From the NCBI GenBank assembly GCA_045222555.1, contig JBGUYY010000097.1:186001-250000 (forward strand): a stretch of 64,000 nt of DNA. The letters are read 5' to 3'. Shown piece by piece: positions 17,620 to 25,022 of this stretch. The notes beneath the pieces were generated by a model. That model was not told the DNA's origin. It ran no database searches and worked only from the letters and a program-made list of their open reading frames with translations. The number at the start of each line of letters is the position of its first letter. Position 1 is the stretch's first letter. Source of the DNA: UBA1756 sp045222555. Its GTDB lineage: Bacteria > Bacteroidota > Bacteroidia > Bacteroidales > WCHB1-69. Made by a program: the position numbers and the translations under genes.

Positions 17620-20600
17620 ATGAGTCTATATCAGAATGCTGTAAAAAAGCCCATCATGACCGCCCTCGTGTACGTGGCCATCGCTATCCTCGGTGTCTAT
17701 TCGGTCATGAAACTGCCCATCGACCTCTTTCCCGACATGGGTTCGAACCACATCATGGTGTTCACGGTGTATGCCGGCGCCAGCGCCGCCGATATCGAGA
17801 ACAACGTCACCAAGCCCATCGAGAACGTGCTCAACAGTGTGGAGGACTTGAAAGAGATGACCTCCCAGTCAAAGGAGAACTATTCCATCGTGACGCTGGA
17901 ATACGAGTACGGTATCGACATCGACAAGGCGACCAACGACGTGCGAGACAAGCTTGACATGATGAATTCGCAGCTGCCCGACGGCTGCAACCTGCCCTTC
18001 CTGTTCAAATTCAGCATGGAGGACATTCCCATTCTGATGTTGTCGGTGAAATCAGAAGAAAGCACCAACGCCCTGTACAAAATTCTCGATGAGCGTGTGT
18101 CACAGCCGATCAGCCGTATCAAAGGCGTGGGAACGGTGTCCATCTCCGGTGCACCGAAGCGCGAGATCGCCATCTACTGCGATCCTGACAAACTCGATGA
18201 GTACAACCTCACCATCGCCAGTGTAGCCTCGAAGATTGCCGCAGAGAACCGCAACCTGCCGTTAGGTTCGATGGACATCGGTTCGGAGACCTACTCGATG
18301 CGTGTGGAGGGCGAGTTCAGCAATGCAGAACAGCTCAAAGACATTGTAGTGGCTGGCGACGGCACCACCAAGAGCGTCTATCTGCGTGATGTGGCCCAGG
18401 TGATTGACACCGTGCAGGAACGTCTGCAAGAGGTGTATAACAACGGCAACCGCGGTGCCATGATCATCGTACAGAAGCAGTCGGGAGCCAACTCAGTGGA
18501 AATCTCCAACAAGGTGATGGAGCTGTTGCCCGAATTGCAGAAGACCCTTCCGTCGGACATTGAAATCGGCATCATCGCCAATACTTCCGAAAGTATCGTC
18601 AACACCATCGACAGTTTGAAGGAGACCATCTTCATCATCCTTGTGCTGGTGGTCATCGTGGTGCTCATCTTCCTTGGACGGTGGCGTGCCACCTTCATCG
18701 TGGCCATCGTGATCCCCGTGTCGCTCGTGGCCGCCTTCATCTATTTGCGCCTCACTGGCAACTCACTCAACATCATCTCCCTCTCCTCCCTGAGTATCGC
18801 CATCGGTATGGTGGTGGACGATGCCATTGTGGTATTGGAGAACATCACCACCCACATTGAACGAGGCACCAAGCCTAAAGCGGCGGCCGTGTTTGCCACC
18901 AGCGAGGTGTCGCTGTCGGTTATTGCCACCACCCTCGTGCTTCTCGCCGTGTTCATCCCGCTGACCTTCCTCGAAGGACAAGCCGGTATCCTGTTCAAGC
19001 AGCTGGGTTGGATTGTGGCCATCGTTTGTTCGGTGTCCACCCTCGCGGCACTATCACTCACCCCGATGCTCTGCTCGCTGATGCTGAAGACCAACCCGAG
19101 CCGTGGCAAGGTGTTCGGCGCCATCTACAAGCCCGTCGAATGGATCCTCAACGGTCTCGACAAACTGTACAGCCGCTTCCTCGGCTGGTGTGTGTCGCAC
19201 CGCCTCATCGTCATATTGCTCGCCACCATCATTTTCGGTGGCAGCCTTACCCTGCTGAAAGTCATCCCTACGGAGTTCTTCCCCACGCAGGATATGGGCC
19301 GTCTGTCGGCCACTGTGAAACTGCCCGTCGGCACCCGCATGGAGACCTCGCGCGACTTCGGTCTTCGCTTCGCCGAACACATGAAGAAGGAGTATCCCGA
19401 ACTGCTGATGTGCAACTTCTCTGTAGGCCAACCCGACGATGACAACTCCTTCGGCATCATGTCGGAGACTGGTTCCAACATCGTGAAATTCAACATGCGC
19501 TTCAAAAACAAAACCGAGCGCGAACGTTCCATCACTCAGATTGCCGACCAAATACGTGACGACCTCAACGAGTATGAGGAGTTATACAAGTACAACGTTA
19601 CCGTAGGTAGCGGCGGTATGGGCGGACAGACCTCTGTGGATGTAGAGCTATACTGCTACGACTTCGAGACTTCCGACAGGGTGGCGGCAGAGCTGGCCGA
19701 ACGGATGCGCAAAGTGAAAGGCTGTTCAGAGGTCAACATCAGCCGTACAGAATATGTACCTGAACTGCATATCAACTTCGACCGACAGCGACTGGCGGAG
19801 CATGGTCTCAACCTGACCACAGCGGCCACCTACGTGCGCAACACCTTCAACGGCAACATCGCCTCCTACTACCGTGAGGAAGGCGACGAGTACAACATCC
19901 GCGTCAGAAACCTACAAAACCGTCGCGAAAGCATTGAAGATATTGAGAACATCCTCATCTATCCCCTCACGGGAGGCGAAGGCATCCGTCTGAAGGAGCT
20001 AGCCACCATCGAGGAGACCTTCACCCCGCCGACCATCGAGCGTAAGAACCGAGAGCGTATGATCAAAGTATCATGCGTGGTCGGCAAGGACGGTGTGCTC
20101 AGCGAAGTAGTGGAAGGCGCACAGCAGCAGCTCAACGAGATGGACATTCCAGGCGATATGACCTACAACATCGGCGGTTCGTGGGAAGACCAGCAGGAGG
20201 CTTTCGCCGACATGAAGACCCTGATGGTGCTCATCGTGCTGCTGGTTTACATTGTGATGGCCGCGCAATTCGAGTCGTTCACCTACCCCTTCGTCATCAT
20301 GTTCTCCATCCCCTTCGCTTTCACCGGCGTGTTCATCGGACTGGCGCTCACCAACACCCCGCTGGGCGTTATGGCATTGGTGGGATTGCTGATGTTGATT
20401 GGTATTGTGGTGAAAAATGGTATTGTGCTGATTGACTACACCATCCTCTGTCGTGAGCGTGGCATGACCATCCGCGATGCGGTGGTGACGGCCGGCAAGT
20501 CGCGTCTAAGACCTATCTTGATGACCACTCTCACCACGGTGCTCGGTATGATCCCGATGGCCGTGGGTACTGGCGAAGGCGCGGAGATGTGGCGCTCGCT

Positions 20601-20742
20601 GGGTATGACCGTGGCGTGGGGTCTTTCCGTCTCCACCCTCGTCACCTTGGTGCTCATCCCGATTCTCTACAGCTGTTTTGCCAGCTTCGGCGAATGGCGT
20701 CAGAACCGGAAAATGAAAAAACAAAACATCACTGTTTCATAA
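17620..20742 (+). CDS. RND-family efflux transporter (AcrB/MexB type)
   Basis: The 1040-residue inner-membrane pump has the RND layout: one helix at 12-30, a large periplasmic loop, a helix bundle (about 345-540), a second periplasmic loop and a final bundle (about 860-1020). VVDDAIVVLENI supplies the paired aspartates of the proton relay and VVKNGIVLIDY the matching lysine, so it should be proton-driven. These features fit the HAE multidrug branch better than the heavy-metal CusA branch. Translation from the ATG at 17620 gives MSLYQNAVKKPIMTALVY, a normal start. The adaptor and outer-membrane channel are not next to it; a TolC-like and adaptor pair lies at 38.5-40.9 kb. It leads a five-gene unit. 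Confidence 0.92.
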   Translation: MSLYQNAVKKPIMTALVYVAIAILGVYSVMKLPIDLFPDMGSNHIMVFTVYAGASAADIENNVTKPIENVLNSVEDLKEMTSQSKENYSIVTLEYEYGIDIDKATNDVRDKLDMMNSQLPDGCNLPFLFKFSMEDIPILMLSVKSEESTNALYKILDERVSQPISRIKGVGTVSISGAPKREIAIYCDPDKLDEYNLTIASVASKIAAENRNLPLGSMDIGSETYSMRVEGEFSNAEQLKDIVVAGDGTTKSVYLRDVAQVIDTVQERLQEVYNNGNRGAMIIVQKQSGANSVEISNKVMELLPELQKTLPSDIEIGIIANTSESIVNTIDSLKETIFIILVLVVIVVLIFLGRWRATFIVAIVIPVSLVAAFIYLRLTGNSLNIISLSSLSIAIGMVVDDAIVVLENITTHIERGTKPKAAAVFATSEVSLSVIATTLVLLAVFIPLTFLEGQAGILFKQLGWIVAIVCSVSTLAALSLTPMLCSLMLKTNPSRGKVFGAIYKPVEWILNGLDKLYSRFLGWCVSHRLIVILLATIIFGGSLTLLKVIPTEFFPTQDMGRLSATVKLPVGTRMETSRDFGLRFAEHMKKEYPELLMCNFSVGQPDDDNSFGIMSETGSNIVKFNMRFKNKTERERSITQIADQIRDDLNEYEELYKYNVTVGSGGMGGQTSVDVELYCYDFETSDRVAAELAERMRKVKGCSEVNISRTEYVPELHINFDRQRLAEHGLNLTTAATYVRNTFNGNIASYYREEGDEYNIRVRNLQNRRESIEDIENILIYPLTGGEGIRLKELATIEETFTPPTIERKNRERMIKVSCVVGKDGVLSEVVEGAQQQLNEMDIPGDMTYNIGGSWEDQQEAFADMKTLMVLIVLLVYIVMAAQFESFTYPFVIMFSIPFAFTGVFIGLALTNTPLGVMALVGLLMLIGIVVKNGIVLIDYTILCRERGMTIRDAVVTAGKSRLRPILMTTLTTVLGMIPMAVGTGEGAEMWRSLGMTVAWGLSVSTLVTLVLIPILYSCFASFGEWRQNRKMKKQNITVS

Positions 20743-20756
20743 CCATCACCCCTCCT

Positions 20757-21545
20757 ATGAACATCAACCTGCACAAAACCATGTTCTGGACACTCCTCTC
20801 CATCCTCATCATCACCCTTGTGGCCTGCCGCACCAAAACCAAGGAGGAGTTTTACCCCAACGGCGCCATGAAGTCAGCCATTGAATACAAGGGGAAGGTA
20901 AAACACGGAGAGGCCCGCGAGTATTATCCCAACGGCCAGATCCGCTCACTGGTGCGCTACAAACGCGACAAAGAGGATGGTCTCGCAGAGTATTATAATC
21001 AGGATGGCGTAATTATAATGGATGTGGAGATGAAAGAGGGGAAGAAAAACGGACGGATGCGCACCTACTTTCCTGTCGGCGGCCGCGAGATGGAGTGCTA
21101 CTACGAGAACGACAAGCTGGAAGGCACTCAGACCTACTACGACAAGCTCAACAAGAAAGTGTCGGAGATGCACTACCGCAACGACATTCCAGAAGGCGCC
21201 TATACGGCGTGGTACAGCAAAACCGAAACCATCAACGGACTGAATGCGCTGCGTTGCACGGGCTTTTACAAGAATGGCATGATGGATGGCGAATGGAATT
21301 ATTATGATGAGAATGAAATGCCCGTCGGACACGCCGTCTTCCAACAAGGCACCGGCACGATGACCACCTACCAGAACGGAGAGGTGGTGAAGGTCACTCA
21401 GTATGTTAAAAACCAAAAACAGGGCGATGAAATCGAATACGACGGTCATAACAACGTGGTGAAGACCACCACCTACCGTGATGACCGCATCGTGGCCATC
21501 AACGGCGTAGCGATCTCAAACCTCGAAGAAACCTCCCAGCCATAA
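20757..21545 (+). CDS. MORN-repeat (YwqK-like) lipoprotein
   Basis: The 262-residue product has a signal peptide with lipobox LVAC. Its mature part is a ladder of MORN_2 repeats: FYPNGAMKSAIEYKGKVKHG, then EYYPNGQIRSLVRYKRDKED, EYYNQDGVIIMDVEMKEGKK and so on through about residue 220. The PNGxxxxxxxYKxGxxxG pattern is the YwqK antitoxin-like family found widely in Bacteroidota envelope proteins. No toxin gene is adjacent, so a toxin-antitoxin role is not supported. It follows the RND gene by 14 bases and precedes the OstA-like gene by 3. Confidence 0.85.
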   Translation: MNINLHKTMFWTLLSILIITLVACRTKTKEEFYPNGAMKSAIEYKGKVKHGEAREYYPNGQIRSLVRYKRDKEDGLAEYYNQDGVIIMDVEMKEGKKNGRMRTYFPVGGREMECYYENDKLEGTQTYYDKLNKKVSEMHYRNDIPEGAYTAWYSKTETINGLNALRCTGFYKNGMMDGEWNYYDENEMPVGHAVFQQGTGTMTTYQNGEVVKVTQYVKNQKQGDEIEYDGHNNVVKTTTYRDDRIVAINGVAISNLEETSQP

Positions 21546-21548
21546 GTC

Positions 21549-23102
21549 ATGCGCCCACGGTTGTTATCGTTCCTGCTGCTCCTGCTGCTGGCCTTCGGAC
21601 TGAATCCGGTCCGTGCCCAGCAGAAGATTTACTTCCAGGCCGACCTCCTTGAATACGATGAGGATGTGCGTCCGGGAGTGGAGCAATATACCGGTAACGT
21701 CATCTTCCGGCACGGGGAGACCGTCGGCTACTGCCAGTCGGCCGACAACTACCGCAACGAAAACCGCATGCACGCCTACGGCAACCCCGTCAGAATACAC
21801 GTCAACGACTCCGTCACCCTGTACGGCAAAGAGATCATCTACGACGGCAACAGCCGAGTGGTATCCATCTTTTATAATGTGCGCCTCACCGACAACAGCA
21901 CGACGCTCTATACCGACAGCATGACCTACGACCTTGACGCCAAGATGGGCTACTACCTCTGCGGCGGCCGTATGGTGAGCGACTCGAATGTGCTGACCAG
22001 CCAGAAAGGGTATTACTACACCGACAGCAAAACCGCATACGTAAGCGAGGATGTGCTGTTTGTCAACGAAACCTATACCGGCACCTGCGACAACGCTGCC
22101 TACAATACCGCTACCGAAGTGCTCCATTTCACCTCACGCACCCACCTCTACTCCACCGAAAACGAAGCATGGACCGACAAAGGCTGGTACGACACGAAAG
22201 AAGAATTGGTCAGCCTTGTGGGCAATGCCGAACTGCACAACCAGAACCAACACATCTCCGGCGACAGCCTCTATTTCGACAACAACATCAAATATGGACA
22301 AGGGTGGAACCACGTGCATTTGGTGGATTCTGTGCAGAACTTCATTGTGGACGGCAACTACCTCGAATACCTCGACTGCCAGTATGCCATCAGCACCGAC
22401 AGCTGCATGCTGACGCTCATTGATGAAGGAAATGACTCGCTCTTCCTCCATGCCGACACCCTGCGCGTGTTGTTCGACACAGCCCAGAACCCGACTGACA
22501 TGTTCGCTTACAACCACGCCAAGTTTTTCCGCCACGACATGCAGGGGGCGTGCGACTCTCTCGTCTATCACCTCAACGACTCCATCATCCTGATGTTCTA
22601 CACCCCCGTGGTGTGGTCGGCCGAGAACCAGCTTACTGCCGACACCATCAAATTCATCATCCTCGACTCCGCCAACATCGACGTCTACCTCTGCCGCACC
22701 GCCTTCATCGCCTCCTCACTATTCAACGAAACCGAATTCAACCAGATCAGAGGCATCACCATTACGGGAAGGATTCACGAGCGAGAGCTTGTGCGGGTAG
22801 ATGTGGTGGGAAATGCCGAATGTCTGTATTATATTCAAGAGCAAGACAGCTCGCTCATCGGAGTCAATTCGACCATGACCAGCGAAATGACCATCTTTTT
22901 CAAAGATGGTGAAATACAGACCATCCGCTTTTACAACGATCCCGATGGCAAGCTTCATCCCGACCAGGAGCTGACGGACGACGACCGCCGTCTCAAAGAC
23001 TTCAAGTGGATGAGTGCTTTTCGGCCCGCCGACATCAGCGGCATATTTGACAATCCGGTCATCCGACCTGAAGAAACCAGCAAAACGACAGCAGAACCAT
23101 GA
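21549..23102 (+). CDS. OstA-like (LptA-type) exported protein
   Basis: A 517-residue exported protein with a clear signal peptide (cut near VRAQ, residue 24). Residues about 28-200 read as an OstA/LptA beta-jellyroll: FQADLLEYDEDVRPGVEQYT, GNVIFRHGETVGYCQSADNY, then repeated strand pairs such as NVRLTDNSTTLYTDSMTYDL. Members of this family carry LPS across the periplasm. Similar 500-600 residue OstA-like proteins are usual in Bacteroidota and probably serve as long LptA. It overlaps aroC by 4 bases (ATGA). The C-terminal third also looks beta-rich but is less conserved. Confidence 0.85.
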   Translation: MRPRLLSFLLLLLLAFGLNPVRAQQKIYFQADLLEYDEDVRPGVEQYTGNVIFRHGETVGYCQSADNYRNENRMHAYGNPVRIHVNDSVTLYGKEIIYDGNSRVVSIFYNVRLTDNSTTLYTDSMTYDLDAKMGYYLCGGRMVSDSNVLTSQKGYYYTDSKTAYVSEDVLFVNETYTGTCDNAAYNTATEVLHFTSRTHLYSTENEAWTDKGWYDTKEELVSLVGNAELHNQNQHISGDSLYFDNNIKYGQGWNHVHLVDSVQNFIVDGNYLEYLDCQYAISTDSCMLTLIDEGNDSLFLHADTLRVLFDTAQNPTDMFAYNHAKFFRHDMQGACDSLVYHLNDSIILMFYTPVVWSAENQLTADTIKFIILDSANIDVYLCRTAFIASSLFNETEFNQIRGITITGRIHERELVRVDVVGNAECLYYIQEQDSSLIGVNSTMTSEMTIFFKDGEIQTIRFYNDPDGKLHPDQELTDDDRRLKDFKWMSAFRPADISGIFDNPVIRPEETSKTTAEP

Positions 23103-24085
23103 ACACCTTCGGAGAAAGATTCAGACTGACAGACTTTGGCGAGACCCACGGCGCCTGCATCGGCGGGATAGTGGACGGCTGTCCGGCCGGATTGCCCCTT
23201 GATGTGGCATTCGTGCAGCGGGAGCTGGATCGCCGGTCGCTGACACAATACGATACCGAGAGTACCGGGCAGGACAATACCCGCCGCGAACCCGATCACG
23301 TTCAGTTTATATCGGGGTTGTATGAGGGAGAGACTACTGGTGCGCCTATCGCATTTTTTATTGATAATAAAGATGTTAAAATTGTTGAAGAGAACAACAA
23401 CGTGCTGAAGCCCTCGCATGCCTCGTTTGTGCTGAAAGAGAAATTCGGGCACCACTGCAACGAGCAGGGAGGACGGTTTTCGGCACGCCAGACCGCCTGC
23501 CGCGTGGTGGGCGGCGCAATTGCCAAACTCTTTCTGCAACAATATCATATTGATATTAAAGCATTTGCAAAAAATAATGCAGACACAGGCAGCCATGATA
23601 CCGCCGGAGCAATTGTAGAGTGTGTGGCAAGCCACGTACCGACAGGTTTGGGCGAACCCACCTACGGAGGATTAGATGCCCGCCTTGCTGCCGCCATGCT
23701 TTCCATACCCGCCTGCAAAGGATTTGAAGTGGGTGAAGGCTTCGAAGCCGCCCGCATGACCGGCTCGCAGTACAACGACCTGCAGACAGAGGGATATGCC
23801 TTCCGCACCAACCACGACGGCGGCATCCAAGCCGGCATCAGCAACGGACAGGACATCCTCATCCGCCTCGCCTTCAAGCCCATCCCTTCCCTACCCATTG
23901 ACCAACCCTCCCTTGACTTCCAAGGGAATCCAACCCTATACAAAGGACATTTGCGTAACGACAAATCGGTGATACCCAGAGTATTGCCCGTAGTGGAGGC
24001 CATGGCCGCCCTCGTACTTGCCGACGCAATTCTTCTCCATAACCCTAACCTAAAATCTGAAACATGTTCAAAACACCTATTTTAG
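23099..24085 (+). CDS. aroC: Chorismate synthase, divergent
   Basis: Chorismate synthase makes chorismate from EPSP using reduced FMN. At 328 residues this copy is shorter than the usual 350-360. It retains FGETHG with the first catalytic histidine, a KPSHASF stretch in place of RPSHADY, GGRFSARQTA in place of GGRSSARET, GGIQAGISNGQDI and PRVLPVVEAMAAL. The motif usually reading RHD before the PR motif is RND here, so one conserved His is lost while the Asp remains. The shape is clearly AroC, but several ligand-contact positions differ from the norm. It overlaps both neighbours, so it is translated as part of the RND-OstA unit. Confidence 0.88.
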   Translation: MNTFGERFRLTDFGETHGACIGGIVDGCPAGLPLDVAFVQRELDRRSLTQYDTESTGQDNTRREPDHVQFISGLYEGETTGAPIAFFIDNKDVKIVEENNNVLKPSHASFVLKEKFGHHCNEQGGRFSARQTACRVVGGAIAKLFLQQYHIDIKAFAKNNADTGSHDTAGAIVECVASHVPTGLGEPTYGGLDARLAAAMLSIPACKGFEVGEGFEAARMTGSQYNDLQTEGYAFRTNHDGGIQAGISNGQDILIRLAFKPIPSLPIDQPSLDFQGNPTLYKGHLRNDKSVIPRVLPVVEAMAALVLADAILLHNPNLKSETCSKHLF

Positions 24086-24960
24086 TTATCGCCTACAACC
24101 GTGTGGAATACACCCACGATCTCTTCACTGTGTTGCACGACCTGCAGCCCGAAAAATTGTATGTATCTGTTGACGGCGCTGCCCCAGACGACCGCGTGGA
24201 CTATCGCAAAACCCTTGAGGTACAGTGCGTTTTCGCCTGCGAATGGCCCTGCGAACTGCACACCCATTTCAATGCGAAACATCTCGGCAAATCGAAACAT
24301 GTTGTGAGCGCCATCAATTGGTTTTTCGAAAACGAAAGCGAAGGCATCATCCTCTTCGATGACACTATCCCCCACCCCGACTTCTTCCCCTACTGCGAAG
24401 AATTATTGGAAAAATTCCGCGACAATCAGAAAATTGGACATATTGGAGGCTGCAACATCCTGAAAAAGAAGTCGGTAGATGCTTCCTACTACTTTTCCGC
24501 CTACCCGACGGTATGGGGATTCGCCACCTGGCGCGACCGGTGGCAAGGTTTCGACATCCACGCCAAAGAGGTCTCCGTTTCCGATTTTCCAGACATCTTC
24601 GCTCCCTATACCGTGAAAAGAAAAGTGCCCAACTTCTGGATGCGCCGCTTCAAACTCATCACCCAATACCCCACCATCGACATCTGGGAATACCAGTATT
24701 TTATCCATCTGTGGAAAAAACAGTGTTTCAGCATTATACCGAATACCAACCTCATTGAAAACCGAGGTTTCGACACCAAAAGCAAACGCAAACTCCGACG
24801 ACTCGACCGTCCCACACAGCCCATACTTCCCCTCATACACAATCCAGAAATCGTCCAGAACGAGTATGCCGACAGGTATATCTTCAGAAGATATTTCCGC
24901 AAAGATAATCTGACCTTCCTGCGGCACTGGATTGAGGAAAACATCCTCATCAACGACTGA
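24064..24960 (+). CDS. Glycosyltransferase-like protein (GT-A, HlpA-type)
   Basis: A 298-residue protein whose start (TPILVIAYNRVEYTHDLFTV) and GIILFDDTIPHPDFFPYCEE near residue 100 match the GT-A-fold family sometimes called nucleotide-diphospho-sugar transferase or HlpA-like. Family members usually have EDD at the metal site; here it is FDD, so the two aspartates remain but the glutamate is lost. A C-terminal segment with WGFATWRDRWQGFD is also family-typical. It probably adds a sugar to a surface glycan; donor and acceptor are unknown. It overlaps aroC by 22 bases and is the last gene before a convergent alaS. Confidence 0.75.
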   Translation: MFKTPILVIAYNRVEYTHDLFTVLHDLQPEKLYVSVDGAAPDDRVDYRKTLEVQCVFACEWPCELHTHFNAKHLGKSKHVVSAINWFFENESEGIILFDDTIPHPDFFPYCEELLEKFRDNQKIGHIGGCNILKKKSVDASYYFSAYPTVWGFATWRDRWQGFDIHAKEVSVSDFPDIFAPYTVKRKVPNFWMRRFKLITQYPTIDIWEYQYFIHLWKKQCFSIIPNTNLIENRGFDTKSKRKLRRLDRPTQPILPLIHNPEIVQNEYADRYIFRRYFRKDNLTFLRHWIEENILIND

Positions 24961-24982
24961 TATTTAGAGTGATTACATTTAG

Positions 24983-25010
24983 GTAGAGCCGCGATTCATC
25001 GCGGCTCTAT
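24983..25010. repeat. REP-like intergenic palindrome
   Basis: A perfect 12-base stem (TAGAGCCGCGAT / ATCGCGGCTCTA) with a 2-base loop lies between the convergent glycosyltransferase and alaS genes. There is no T run on either strand, so it is a small palindromic repeat rather than a classical terminator, though it may still stop transcripts. It resembles the palindrome at 63590-63617 in its GTAGAG outer arms. Confidence 0.75.
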
Positions 25011-25022
25011 GTGTATTACCCC

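Noticed and set aside
20757..21545. Toxin-antitoxin function for the MORN-repeat protein
   Set aside because: The family is sometimes labelled antitoxin, but the product is a lipoprotein and no toxin gene lies beside it.
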